From the NCBI RefSeq assembly GCF_001632365.1, contig NW_024468521.1, positions 186,001 to 250,000 of the forward strand: 64,000 nucleotides of DNA, read 5' to 3'. Below are positions 47,701 to 60,039 of this stretch, in pieces. Numbering within the stretch: position 1 is the first letter of the stretch; the number at the start of each line of letters is the position of its first letter. The notes beneath the pieces were generated by a model. The model was not told the DNA's origin, did no database searches, and worked only from the letters and a program-made list of their open reading frames with translations. The translations under genes and the position numbers were made by a program. This DNA comes from Laetiporus sulphureus 93-53 (Eukaryota > Basidiomycota > Agaricomycetes > Polyporales > Laetiporaceae).

Positions 47701-49181
47701 ATGACTACACTCACAAATGCAGGAAACGCTTCGACGCCCACTCCGATAGCGGAAGATCATGGAGCTTTGCCTCAATATGGCTTTGGTCCGGACGTCGAGT
47801 TCGAGAAGCTGATTGACAGCAACCCATTTCTCTTCCGAGTCTATACGCCAAAGGAGACAGCTCACAATGACCGAGACGAACCTTGTTTCATTGGACCTCG
47901 TTTTGAAGAGGACTTTGGCTCGACCAGCTTCACCTGCGAGGGCTCTGACAGCTCTCCTTATCGAAGCCCGCCAGAGTCGACATATGCAGACGTCGTGCAG
48001 CACCTCGACTGGACGACGCGATCTTCATCGCCGTACGTCTCGACATCCTTCAGCTTCGCGTGGGCGATATGGGAAGCTACGAGGCGATACCACTTTGGTA
48101 TGAAGCACTCTGTCGAGATCGCGGTGATCGACGCAAAGGCGGTGGCGGGACGAGCGGTTACCGCTGTTGAGCTCCTCAGGAAAGCGGCGCCCAAAGGGTA
48201 CGTGCCGTGTCTTTATCAGAGACATCAGCTCGTTGATGACTTGCCGTGTGACACAGTCGCCATCAGGACCACTGGAAATGGTATCGGTTCGCACTCGAGG
48301 CGCAAGACGTCCTCGTGTGGGGGTACATTCCCGGCTCAGCGGTCTTCGCTTCGATACCGCTCTCACAACTGGTCGCGAAACTACCCTCCTACTTCCTCAG
48401 CATGGACGCCCCCGACGTCAAAGACTCTCTCATGTCCCGCTTGGGGTGGAACTACACCCTGAAACGTCCGAGCTACCGGCAATTCTGCCAGGACATGTCT
48501 GAGCGTTTCCTGCGCATGCCCGTCGACAGGCGGCTGCGCGACACGACCGCGGGCTCGGTCCGGCTGGCGCTCTGCCACCTGCGCCCGTGGTTCCACCGGC
48601 TCGCGATCGAGGACTTCACGACTGCGACCGTGACAGTGTGCGAACTCGCGTTTGTCATCGCGCGCTGGTCGGGGCAGTGGTGGGTGCGCGAGCACCCCGA
48701 GATCCAGGGCCTTATCCGGTGCATGGTGCATATCGTCGGAGAGGAGGTGCGCGAGGCGCGCAGGGTGCAGGCGCTCGCGGATGCTTCGAGGATGCAGGAG
48801 ATCGTGGGTGGCATAGAACAGCTGGCTGAGACGTATCAGATGAGGTCTCGTCTCCAGAAAGCATCAGGTGCCGAGTCCCAGTCTTCTTCTGCTGAGACAG
48901 AGCCGTCTGCCGTTGAGACGCGTAACACGGCCGCGCAGCCTGCGAAGCCTGTCTCTCCCGCCCTCACTGTGCAGACTGCTCCACGGGAGCTTGACCTGGA
49001 GAAGGCGACGCCTGTAGACGACGAAGTCGTCCCGCCCGCAAGGCCGTCGTCTGGGTCGAGTTATTATGGATCCTTTGCACGATTAGTATCTTGTCTTTTG
49101 ACAGGCTTCTTGGTCGGCACCTTCTTCACGTTGTGCATCTTGGCTCCCGATAAGCGTGAAATTGCCCACCATCTCACTTGA
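47701..49181 (+). CDS. DUF7587-like protein with C-terminal membrane helix
   Basis: Two exons, 47701-48197 and 48257-49181, encode 473 aa. Around residue 45, PFLFRVYTPKE begins a domain seen widely in agaricomycete genomes (DUF7587-like, from recall). It continues with YVSTSFSFAWAIWEATRRYH and, across the intron, GRHQDHWKWYRFALEAQDVL and VWGYIPGSAVF. The intron (48198-48256, GTACGT...CAG) restores this frame exactly. After a helical middle region and a Ser/Glu-rich linker, a hydrophobic helix near the C-terminus (RLVSCLLTGFLVGTFFTLCI) predicts a tail anchor. The N-terminal domain is reminiscent of ADP-ribosyltransferase-like folds in layout, but I cannot show catalytic residues, so function is unknown. 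Confidence 0.72.
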
Positions 49182-51539
49182 GCCCTTGATCAGGCCTTAG
49201 GCCTCGGCACCATCGCCGAATGCTTTGACTTTGATACGCTCTTTATATACCCAGCAGTTGCATGCTTTCATTCCTTGATATCATCGCCATGACACAAGCT
49301 TATTCGCTATCTTACATGCTGTCGCACGCGTCCTAGTTGGATATGTTTATACTATACCTCTCCTTGATAGATGGACGAAGAACATGCCACCGACTCTGCT
49401 ACAGTATACTGCCATACCGCATATTTGGTCGAAGAAATTAATGGGGCAATGGGAGTAACAGAGCACAACGTCGCCATGCACTTGGTGTGTGAGAGTTCGC
49501 CTGGCGATGCATGTGTTTGCATGGGAACCGCGATGGTGGACGATCAGGAGGCAAACATCGTATGACACGAACCGGTTATAATCCATGTGCTCAGTGAGTC
49601 GCCAAGCTGATCGCCTTCGGAGCTCGGTTCGTTCAAGGCTTCAGTGCATGCGATGCCTACACAGCTGACGATGTCCGGTGGCCACCCTCGATTTCTCTGG
49701 AGGAACTCCACTGCTTGGTTGGTGTCAAAGTCGGCAAGTTCATCCATAGTTGCTAACCATACTTCGACAGCACAGTCCTGCTGGCGTGTATGGGACGTAG
49801 TGCGGTAGAGACCGAAGCTGGAAGTGTGGTAGGTAAACTAGCTCAGCTCGTTAGCGCCCTCGTAACCCTCGCGTCTCCTCCCAGGAACTCCAGCAACGAC
49901 GCCTGAGCTCACATGCTCGACATTCCCAGCTTCCGTCGTCGTGGATGATGATTATGGGGTTGCCACAAATCCAGGTATGTGTGTTGGTCCTCTGAGCAGG
50001 TGAATGGGTGGCAGTCATCCCTGCATATCTCAGCGGGCGAATCGTCAGCTGATACAAATTCAGTCAATGGAACATTCAACGCTGGCTCAATGGGCTTACG
50101 ATAGAATTTAGACGCGGTTGCACAGAGATGCCCTTCGTCTCGAATGGGAACGTAGCCGATGGTCACGCTCATCTTCTGTCATCCCCCATGCGCCTCCTTC
50201 GGCTAGGAGGACAGAAAGATGAGAGGCGCGCGAGACGTCGCCGGGAACCACGCCGTGTCAAAATCATGATCATTGATATTGATCGGTCTTGGATCGGGCT
50301 CTTGCTGTTATGGGAGCCTGGCACGAAGCACCTCCGATGTCCGCACTCTCGAACCGCAACCAGGACCTTTGTTACAATGTTCACGCGCACGCCTGGGCCC
50401 CCTTCTGCGCCGACACCTCTGTTGAGAACGTACCACGTCTCAAATGATTGAGAGTGAGATTGGGAGGTGAGGGTTGTGTTCTATCCAACAAGTAATACTA
50501 ACCTCGCTCTCGCACCAGCGTTTAAGGCTTCGGAGGACGGACCACACCGCATACAATGATCTGAAAACACGGTGGGAGTCTGGTGTCAGGTCTAGACAGG
50601 TTATGCATATGCACCGAGTGAGAGAGTTGGAGCCTATCCCCTACTTGTCGACTAAGGCACCCAATGCCTTGATCGGATTCTCGCTTCGACGCTCGCCCTC
50701 ATTGCTCTCTCGCACGTGAGCATTTCTCTGCATTCATCGCAGTCAATTTGAGCCGCTCTACTGCTTCCTATCTGCGTGGCCTTCCTGCACATGTCGTCGG
50801 CCCCGCGCGTTCTGGCTGATTCACAGAAAACATGAGCCGAGGCAATCCTTCTAGACTAGAGATTATCTGAGCACATTTCTCGGATCAGCATGTCCGTGCA
50901 ATCGCACTCGCTAAACGGGACACATGCGTGCATCTCAGGAGGCGCGTGGCTGACGGGATGGAATGCTTGAGTGCCACAGCACACGGCGGCACGCGTTATG
51001 GTGTTGTCCTCACCCCTAGCATTTCAGAATTCGACAGGTGCGTACTTCGTCGCCAAGCGAATATGCTGCGCTTTGGCCGTGTCGCTCGTAGTTGCTGTGG
51101 CAAACTTCACTGATTCTTACTCCACAGTTCTCACTATGCTCAACGACTGGGCTTCTTGCATCTGGGGAACCCGCATCTCATGCATTCTCCCATGGATCTC
51201 ATCCTTTGGCAGATGCGTTTTGACACCATCGCTGCAAAGCATCAGTCACTCAAGTCCAGCCTCTTCAGATGGAAAGATGCAGCGCTTCTGGCAGGGCAGA
51301 GCACGCGCATCGCCCCTCTCGTCTGATCTAGCGGAAGCGCTGCATGGAACCCACGACAGCATCTGCACATGCTCAGAGAACTCACCGAGTTGCGCCTGAC
51401 GTTTTGAATATATGCTAATTTTCTATTTCGGGGCGGTGGGATTCGCAGAGGAAGCATAAAAGACGATCAGGTCGAGATGCGATGGGTAGGGATTCGCCGT
51501 GTCCTCCTCCAATTGCGACAGCCACCCTTCTAGGACGAT
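49182..51539. other. 2.3-kb region without a supported gene
   Basis: Short frames only. A minus-strand ATG at 50172 opens MSVTIGYVPIRDEGHLC, and downstream in another frame is WICGNPIIIIHDDGSWECRA. A plus-strand fragment near 51130-51320 reads AQRLGFLHLGNPHLMHSP and LILWQMRFDTIAAKHQSLK. These are coding-like but cannot be joined into a model. They are probably relics. Confidence 0.4.
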
Positions 51540-52869
51540 ATGGTCGGCTCCATTGTCACTGTCTCCTTGCTCTTTGCGGCAAGTGCTGCTGCACAACGCA
51601 CCTTCGTGGTGTATAACGGCTGCCCCTTCACGATCTGGTATGTATGAGCTTATTTGGACTCTATATGCATACGCTGATCGTTCATTCTTCCTGCAGGCCA
51701 GCTGTAAGACTCATTGTATTGGAGCTGGATCATAAGTTAACGTGCTTTGCTCATCCAAGATTTTCACCGGCTCAGGCACTGCAGTGCCAGATTATGTTAC
51801 TGGGTAATCCGATCATTCATGCAAACGATGGCACGGTTGGCTCACGATGATATATCAGCTGGGAGGCAGATGCATACACTCACGTCACATTTTCGGTTCC
51901 CGATGACTGGACTGCCGGCCGCATTTGGGTAAGACCCTGCTCTGCTCCTCTCATGAGTTGATTGCTAATTACCTGGCCGCAGGGTCGTCGCGACTGCGAC
52001 TTTTCCATATCAGACCCCGCTACGCAGTGTGCAGATGGCGGCTGCAATGGAGGCCTCGAGTGCGACACGGTCGGCGGAACTGTAAGTGAACATCCACCCA
52101 CGTTACATCAAGATGTCTTGTTGAGATATGTTGCTCTAGGGTATTCCGCCCGCCACGCTCGCTGAGTTCACTTTGGGGCAAAACGGTGATCCAGATTACT
52201 ATGATGGTAGGTTTCGCCTGTCGCAACGCTGGTGATATTGATCATCGAGTGATTTGTTCCTGCGACAGTCTCGATTGTGGATGGCTACAACCTTCCCATG
52301 AGCATTACAAACAATGTCGGCTGCGGCGTTGCTGACTGCCCGGTCGACCTTGGCCCTGACTGTAAGCAGCCTCCTCATCATCGCGGTTCGATGGAATGAT
52401 TGTTGACTGTTCCGGTATTTTTCCGGTTAGGTCCTGCTGCTCTCATCGGTCCATATGACTCTTCTGGCTATCCTGTCGGCTGCAAGAGTGCCTGCGAAGC
52501 CGACTTGGACGGCGACCCAGGTAAGCTCAAAGTGGCCTGGAATGGAACTGAACATTCATACCCTCTTTGTGTCACAGAGAACTCTCCTAATTGCTGCACC
52601 GGAGAGTACGACACCGCCGCTACCTGCCCGTCCTCTGGCGTCGAGTACTACTCCTACTTCAGTACGTGCCTGATTGAGGGACACCGGTAGGGTAACGTGC
52701 TAATCGCTTCGCATTTACAGAGGACAATTGCCCGAACTCCTACGTTTATGCTTACGACGAGAGCAGCGGCACCGCTCTCTGGACCTGCGCTTCTGACCTC
52801 TCAGCTGACTACACGATCACATTCTGCCCTGATTCCAGCGAAGATAGCACGGTCTCCATCATTCTGTGA
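51540..52869 (+). CDS. Thaumatin-like protein, secreted
   Basis: Ten exons: 51540-51637, 51697-51703, 51760-51803, 51859-51928, 51983-52081, 52140-52206, 52269-52361, 52431-52520, 52578-52661 and 52721-52869. They encode 266 aa. A signal peptide (MVGSIVTVSLLFAASAAAQ) precedes the thaumatin fold: FVVYNGCPFTIWPAIFTG, GRIWGRRDCDF, CNGGLECD, the conserved TLAEFTL...DYYDVSIVDGYNLPM block, and cysteine-rich C-terminus (CPVDLGPDCP, NCCTGEYDTAATCP, FKDNCPNSYVYAYDE). Many paired cysteines fit the eight disulfides of the family. Fungal thaumatin-like proteins act on cell-wall beta-1,3-glucan, for example during fruiting-body autolysis; that role here is inference. Exon 2 has just 7 nt, yet it is needed to make WPA. 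Intron 1 to 9 signals are all GT-AG. Confidence 0.92.
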
Positions 52870-53204
52870 GCTCAAGCTATTATTCTTGATGAAATCCGGA
52901 TTTGTGTAGGAGTTAGAAACGAACCGGGAGAAATTGATGCGGATCAAATGACCTTTGTATCTCTACCATGTATTTACTCTGTCAAAATACGAAAATCTTG
53001 GGTTTCGAACACAACAAAGCACTAAAATTGAGCGCTGCAACATCGAGCATCGACGTTGATTGTTCATGAATTGCAGTATCATTCGCTGAGATGGTAGCGT
53101 TCAGCACGGGAATCCGATTCAGCCTGATCATGCACAGGCTCCGCATAGGCGCTTATAAAGCGTCTAGCGGTTCTCTTGTCCTCCGCCACAATCATCTTCC
53201 GGTC
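52870..53204. promoter_or_regulatory. Intergenic, promoter of dehydratase gene
   Basis: 335 bp between two plus-strand genes. It is A/T-rich at 52910-53050. No motif is confidently assigned. Confidence 0.4.
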
Positions 53205-55029
53205 ATGAACATCAACATACATTCTCATCACACGCAGCTGATATTTGCAGCAATTGTCGCTTCCGCAACCACTGCAGGCTTGTTAAGCGCGTATCAACAT
53301 TACGCGAAAGCAATCAAAAGACGCGAGCTAGACAAGGAGATCCTCCGTTCGCTCGCAGGGCGCGACTCCCAGCCCCTACCCATTACAGAGCCGAAAACCA
53401 CATGGAAGCCTCGTATAGAGGACTTAGCCGAGCATGAGATTGTTTTAGCGACTAAACTCCAGGGGGAGGACTATGAGTATGATGAGGAACTCATAAGGGA
53501 GCAGCTCGCGCGTAATTACGCGTTCTTTGGCGATGAGAGCATGGCGAAGATTAGGAAAGGTACCGTGGTCGTCATAGGATGTGGGGGAGTAGGCAGCTGG
53601 GCCGCCGTCATGCTCGTAAGATCGTACGCTCTCTGACGAAGCAACGTTGTCCCGAGTCGCTGATGGCGAATTTCCAGAGGAGTCTCCAGAATACGCCTGG
53701 TCGACTTTGACTACGTCACGCTATCGTCATTGAACAGACACGCTACCGCCTTGCTCGCGGATGTGGGCACGCCGAAAGTCAAGTGTACCGAGCGCACTTT
53801 GAAGCAGATAGCGCGGTGGGTGCAGGTCGACTCGAGAGTCGACATTTGGCGCAAGGAGCAGGGTGGAGAGCTGCTGGAGGGTGCAGACTGGGTCATAGGC
53901 ACGTTTACACACGATTTGAGCTGAAAGGCGTTGAGACTGATCATGACGCTAAGATGCCATTGATAACATCAGCACTAAGGTGGACTTGCTCAAATACTGC
54001 CACGAGCATAACATCAAGGTACGTTTATAATATTACAACGCAAGCTTGCTGCTTAGATGCAACCAACGATAGATATTTTCATCTATGGGTGCGGGCGCGA
54101 AATGTGATCCCACTCGTGTCCAAATCAGCGACATTTCAGACACAATTTACGACCCTCTCGCACGGTCAGTACGCCGGAGACTGCGCCTACAAGGCGTCGC
54201 ATCCGGCATTCCGGTCGTGTATTCGACAGAAGTCCCAAGTGATGTGAAATTGCTGCCATTGCCTGAGGAGGAGTTCGAGAAAGGCGACGTCAAGGAACTT
54301 GGGGTATTCGACGATTTTCGAGTTCGCATACTCCCAGTGCTCGGTGGGTCACCTACCGTACTCGACTATATTATCAGCGGATTTTTAATCGACAATCCGA
54401 TGCAGGACCTCTTCCTTCTATATTTGGTTTGAGCATCGCGAGCTACATCTTATGCGAGCTTGCCGGAAAGCCAATCGCGAACCCTCTGCCTGTCAAAGGT
54501 CGCAAGAAATTCAACGAGCGGCTGTATCGCGACCTACTTCGCCATGAACAGAAGCTCATCGGGCATACCTTAAAGTGAGTTATCATATTGTTGACTTTCA
54601 AGCTGTTCCTGAACGCTTAATTCTTCTCACGCATGCGCAGCAAACTTCCAATCGACGAAGACGATATCGGCCTGATCTTCGACGATATCTCGCGAGGTCG
54701 CTCCGTTATTCCTCCGCATCCGGTACCGTCACGTCCCGTCCTGGTCCGTTGGGATCCCAAGCTGCCATTGACGCTGGACAATTGCGTTCCGATGGAATTC
54801 AACGAGGCCGAACGGCACATTGCTGAGTGCTATAAGAGCGGGAAATCCCCAGAGGAGGTATGGGGTGCAGACACCGCTGAAATCGTGAGGAGAAGAGCGG
54901 AAGAGATCCGAAAGGTAAGAGAATGGGTGATGTAATTGCTGCTGAGCCTGTTCTCTCTAGTTCCTGGAATGGCAAAACATCATGTATGATCAATCTATCG
55001 AAAGGCTGGCGGTGCCGTCAGATCGGTAA
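53205..55029 (+). CDS. TCD1: tRNA threonylcarbamoyladenosine dehydratase (E1-like)
   Basis: Seven exons: 53205-53623, 53678-53898, 53954-54018, 54073-54343, 54406-54574, 54641-54914 and 54961-55029. They encode 495 aa. A hydrophobic segment (residues 11-32) suggests anchoring in the mitochondrial outer membrane, as in yeast Tcd1/Tcd2. The ThiF/E1-like fold is shown by the ATP-binding loop GCGGVGS (125-131), SRIRLVDFDYV, LNRHATALLADVG, DAIDNISTKVDLLKYC and SSMGAGAKCDPTR. The enzyme uses ATP to cyclise t6A37 in tRNA to ct6A. Whether it is Tcd1 or Tcd2 cannot be told. Intron 2 (53899-53953) must start with GC to preserve DWVIDAIDN, a probable GC-AG intron. The C-terminal extension resembles that of the yeast proteins. 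Confidence 0.9.
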
Positions 55030-55575
55030 GATCGCAGTCGCAATCACGGTTTCCCAGCGGAGCGCACAGCAACTCTAATATTCCCGGATCCCTCTCTATC
55101 CACGAGACAGAACGATGAGCCTTGGTCTCTGCCTGCTGCATCATGCTAGTTGGACGATTATCTGAAATGTCGCGTATGACCGGCATTGTCCATGGAGAAA
55201 CGCGTCTGTGACTGCGGTGGCTGATGGTGCGGTGGACGGGCACTGCCCGATCGGGAAGGCGCTGTATTGCCAGGGTGACCGTCGACCTCGAGCCGCATGA
55301 GAAAGTCGAGTTCCAGGCTTACGTATCGCTACCATCAGCCATTCGCGGACCACCGACATGCATGTTTACTCCTTTCCTCTCCATCTCTCTCCGTCCGTCA
55401 GTGCAGGCGCACCGTTCACAACTTGACTTTGCAGCCAGTCTGCGGTCCACTCCGCTCCTTTGCCTTCCCTTCCCAGTGTGGTCTGCGGTCACTTGCTGCC
55501 TACTCGCCTCTTACTGTTGTCATCTGAGATGCCACCGCATCCTTGCTGAGTTGTGTGAACTGCTGGCCACGCTCG
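55030..55575. other. Intergenic region before multi-pass membrane gene
   Basis: 546 bp. Several CT-rich blocks (55360-55560) suggest promoter or 5'UTR. A 137-codon plus frame at 55224-55637 has no domain. Confidence 0.4.
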
Positions 55576-58375
55576 ATGCTCGACATCTGTCTTTCTCTTG
55601 CCCCCATTCTGCGCTGCCAATCTCTCACAGAACTTGAGTCTGCCATTCTACTGATTCCCCCCGGCGTTGAAGCTATCTTTTGTATCGGTATGATTGTCTT
55701 CCGTGGATGCGACAGGTGAGTGAAGTGGGACGCAGTACTTGGGAGACGCCGCGACTGTTGCGCGAAAGAAGCGCCCGGTTGCGGCATTGTATCCTGGTCT
55801 GTTCCGTCGTATCCCACATTCTGATTTGCTATTCCTTCACTACCGCAAAGAATTTCTCATTTAAAACACCGCGCAGGAAGCATGTATTGCTCACGTCCGA
55901 GGGCCTTGCGTATTTTTCTATTGCCCTGTTGGACTTCCTAGTGCACGTTATCCCTGCGGTGGACCGTTCCCTTGGCGTCTTCAAGCCGCTTGATATTCTT
56001 ACAGGTCCGTTGTTACTTGACTTATTGTTGATCTCGGGCCGCTGAATACTCGGAATAGGCGCAGCATCTTCGATACCGCTTCTATTGTATACCCTTTTTT
56101 TGTATTTTTTCACAGCCTCGGATTTCATTCCAACGCTTCCAGAGCACTTTCGGATCGTCGCGAGATACTCGCTGTTGTTTTTAATCCCCGAGATTATAGC
56201 CGCTAACGAGCTAGCATCTTTTGTCAGCATTTCGTATCGTAGGTGCTCTTCGACAATGCGTGGTACAATGCTAATGGGTAGTCCTTGGCCGGCAGGAATA
56301 TTCGGGAACACAGTCGAAGTCGGGTTCGTCGACCAAGCCACTCATATTGGCTTTGACAGTCTGACTCTGGGACTGCTCATCGTATTTCAAATGATTGTCT
56401 TCACGATTGCCTTTTATCGACTTGAAAAGGCCTTCGAGAATCGGCGGAACATCAAGGTAGCGAACCGAACTGGCAATGGAGCTGCCCTTAAGGCACATCT
56501 ATTCAATGGGCTTGGCTGGATCGTCGCAGGCACGCTGTTGGGCAGCATCGAATCTATGGTTGGCTTAGCCGAGGGAGGCTTCGCATTGGCTTTGACAAGG
56601 CGTATCCTTCGACTGCTTGGACATAGTTCCTTGATAATCGGCGTGTTCAACGGGTAGGTGCGCGGGCGCATTGAATCATTCGCCGCTCACAAATGTTGGA
56701 CCTCAGGATGGATACCGTCGAGGACTTTCACATCTTCAAGCTCGAAGCTGGACAGCAACGCCGCCGATCGAGGCTGCTCGCGCTCATTTCGAGTCCACGT
56801 CAGAGCACCTTCTACAAAGTCAGCGGGTACCAGCTCGATACGGAGACAGGGAGGCCAGTCGCACAGGCCATCCGGAACCGTCTCTCCAGCGCTACTTCCG
56901 ATATCGTCGAGGAACTTAGGTCTATCTCCATTCGCTTCCAGCCTGGAGCCACCCCACGCTCGTCAGTCCGAGCAACGGAAGACGCGGGCGGCTCATCGGG
57001 ATTTACCTACATAACAGGCTCCTACAGCAATACGAACACGTCCACGCGCGCCACTAACGTGCACCCACGGCCAGGCACGCCGCCTTTACTGACCTCGGGC
57101 CCGCCAGTTCCGCGGATACCCCGGCCACAGCGCGTCACCATCCACTATGGGCAAGGCCGGCCGCCCATCCTCGAGCTACGCCGGTTCTCCGACCTTCTCG
57201 ATATTCGCTCGCTCGTCAGGCTCACGCAGGTGGACCCGTACATCGACCCGTATAACCTGCACACGCAGTCCCTTCCCGCTCACGTTGCGATGCAAGGCTT
57301 GGGCGTCACTGCTCCTGCACGTCGCTCCAGTCCTACACTGCCGTCGCTTCCCACGAACTATGCGACAGAAGACGCGAGCGGTGTACCGCCTTTGCGCAGT
57401 GCCACTGATTCACAGCTCTCCATAGCCCCATCTTCCGCTATCATTTCGTCAGTTGTCCGTGCCGACCGCGTTTTTGCTCGACATACATATTCAGGACCGC
57501 AGTCCATTCGTCAAGGGCGTGAGCGGACGCCCAGCTCTCCTTCCGACTCGATGGATTTTGTTCACGCAATCGCAGAGCAGTTCCCCGATACGCCACAGAC
57601 CCCGAAGTGGTTCTCGCGGCCGGATCGGAGATCAATGCCGGAGGAGGTTCTCTCCACCCACAAGTCGAGCGGCAGCGAAGGCACGGTGGGTACACTCGGA
57701 GGCCCGCTTGCCAGACAAGAACGCTCTTTCGAGCAGCTCGCCCGCGCTTTGGCAAGCGCGGACCACCCAGTACCGGAGACGCCCGGTCAACCAACTGGTG
57801 AGACACGTGGTGCACAGCAAGCAGCAGCGGAGAGCCCAGCGATGCGCATGAGCGGTAAGTTCTCGTGCGAAACCACTCTCGTTGAATGCATGGGCATCCC
57901 AGCTAAAACCGTCGAAGATGAGTCGCAGACAGCCGCAGCATTTCCGACGCCCATATCTATGGACATGCCCTCTCCGCGGGCCCCACAACGCCCTGAGGAG
58001 CCTAACACCTCTACCGAACGCACCAAGAGGAGAGCGAGAAGGATCAGCGCGCGCGCGAGCAGGGCATTGCAGGACATTGGAAACGCCAGCGGCTCTCGAG
58101 CTGTCGGTGCAGAGGACAGAAGTATGCCTCCAGCGAGATCGATGCCAGTACGGATCAAGAGCGTGGGGAATGCGCCAATGAGGTGGACACCAACCCCGAC
58201 CAGCAGCAGCATGTCTACTCGAGACAGCGTGGCAGTCGAACTGGGTGCAGTTTCTGAGCAGGAACTGGCTCCTCGCAGAAGGCCACGGAAACGGAGCACA
58301 GGCGCGAGGAGGAAGAGTGTGATTCCAACTGTTCTGGTGGCCGAGCCAAGAAGGAAAAGTACATCTGAGGACTAG
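55576..58375 (+). CDS. Multi-pass membrane protein with long disordered tail
   Basis: Five exons, 55576-55715, 55769-56004, 56059-56238, 56296-56653 and 56707-58375, encode 860 aa. The first 305 residues have about seven to eight hydrophobic segments (CILVCSVVSHILICYSF, GLAYFSIALLDFLVHVI, SIPLLLYTLFLYFFTA, LTLGLLIVFQMIVFTIAFY, GLGWIVAGTLLGSI). The remaining 550 residues are cytosolic-looking, Ser/Pro/Arg-rich and low complexity. Such proteins are common in agaricomycetes and of unknown function. A seven-helix receptor-like topology is possible but no GPCR signature is seen. Inside the last exon, GTAAGT at 57855 to CAG near 57902 could be spliced as a 48-nt in-frame intron, removing 16 residues. 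The first intron start and the N-terminal ATG are the least certain parts. Confidence 0.75.
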
Positions 58376-58660
58376 ACTTTTTCGAATTTTGCAGGTGGCC
58401 TCTAGTACGTTGTTGCTAATATTTCGAGAGCTTTGGCCTTTTCGACGCGTAATTTACGCCGTCACACGGACCTCATTGTGCATGTTACCTATGGCATTAG
58501 ATATTACCATAGGACTTGACGATCCAGCCTGCGTATCTATCATCACGAGCAGTAGGGGGTGGCAAATGCGAGCGAGGAATAAACAATAATATTATGAGTA
58601 CAGTATCCATCCAGGTCAATTCTGCCAGCAATGAAGCAGTCAGGCAACAGCGATGACAGA
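58376..58660. other. Convergent 3' region
   Basis: Short (285 bp) spacer between the membrane protein (+) and VPS26 (-). A/T-rich near 58580 (aataatattatg), as for polyadenylation regions. Confidence 0.5.
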
Positions 58661-59883
58661 TTATCGTAAGGTGCTTACCTCAGGGATGCGGAAAATGGTA
58701 ATTTCCTGCATGATAGCGATTTGAACGAGAGTATGGGTACGTACAATCTATGAACACGTACCTGCTGCTTGAAATATCGCCGATTCTCCTCATCAATGAG
58801 AACCAAGTTGAGATAGTAACGTACGCTGAATTTCTTGTTCACTTCCCGGAACGTCGGTGTCAGCTCGAAACCGCCAAGAAAAAGGCGGATGGGTATCGTC
58901 TCTCCTACGTGCTGCGTTACGATGAGACCATCACTATGACAATGACTGCTTACCTCGCACTGGTGCACCATCCATAATCTCAAACTTGGTGATTGTTTCA
59001 CTCTCGTTGTACTGATTAGGCGGTGCACCTGTTGTTTCCCGACGGATGATGGAGAGCTCCATGTGCTTGATCTTTATTCGTACTAGCAGGAAGTAGATTT
59101 TGCCAACAATGACATCCTTTAGGTGGTATCTACGGACCGTGTTAGCATGTCAACCGGCAGAAAGAGTGCAGCAACGCACTTCGACTTGTTGTACTCGAAC
59201 TCAATGTGCAAACAATCCTCGATACCAACTTCCATTTTGATAGAATTGTTGCTATCAGGAGGCATGCGATATGAGTGCACCCAGATGTCTTTCTCCTTCG
59301 TGACGTCCGCTATTCTCCGAGATATTGTTACACGAATGAAGTATCTAAACGTCGTGGTTACGACCTGGTCACACAGAAAGAAGATCAATGAGCTGCGCAC
59401 CGAAGCTTCACATTGATGCCCTGGTAGCTCTCATACTGCTTCTCCACGTTCTTGAAGAGGAAGTCGAACGTCTGTGCCGCGCGCATCTCTCCAGGCGCAG
59501 CGAGCTCTTGGGACAGAGACAAGAACTCATGATGGTGACCACGATCATAGAACAGTTCTGACTCTAATCATAAGCTCAAACCATCACGTAGGACATATAG
59601 AGGCGCGTACCAATACTGCCGATAAACTCCACCTTGACACCTTCGTGTGCTAGCTTCTTGCCATCTCGAACACGCACGGTCACCTAAAGGCTCACATTGT
59701 TCCAGCACAAGCTATCTAATGACTGTCCCAACAAACCTGACCAGCAACAGCCTCTCCATCATAATAGACCGGACATGATACTGTCCGGTCTTTCTCCAGC
59801 TTCATATCCACCTTCTTGCGTTCATCTTCTCCGTCGAGCTTGATGTCCACGTCAACTGGTGATGCAAAGAAGTATGCAGCCAT
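58661..59883 (-). CDS. VPS26: VPS26, retromer arrestin-like subunit
   Basis: Seven exons: 59737-59883, 59611-59683, 59401-59563, 59180-59344, 58954-59129, 58762-58904 and 58661-58705. They encode 303 aa, near the family length (about 300-330). The protein follows the Vps26 fold throughout: DGEAVAGQVTVRVRDGKKL, HEGVKVEFIG, FYDRGHHHEFLSLSQELA, RYFIRVTISRR, IWVHSYRMPP, IEDCLHIEFEYNKSKYHL, IGKIYFLLVRIKIKHMEL-like text and PIRLFLGGFELTPTFREVN. Retromer (Vps26-Vps29-Vps35) recycles cargo from endosomes to the Golgi. The last exon gives EITIFRIPEVSTLR and a TAA; an alternative splice after the codons for RIPE finds no good exon. Confidence 0.93.
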
Positions 59884-60039
59884 TGTCGCCGGCTTAAGTT
59901 CAGAGTAGAATGTCTCCGCGCCGTGGTGGAGGTGGTATGCAGTATATTACAGAAAGGATGAACAGCATTCGCGCTACCGACGCATTAGACGCTGTGTTAG
60001 GTACGTGTATGATGTGTTTGTATCTATTAGGATCGGAAG

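Noticed and set aside
49544..50172. Minus-strand gene starting at 50172
   Set aside because: Pieces look coding but cannot be joined by introns of normal length without stops.
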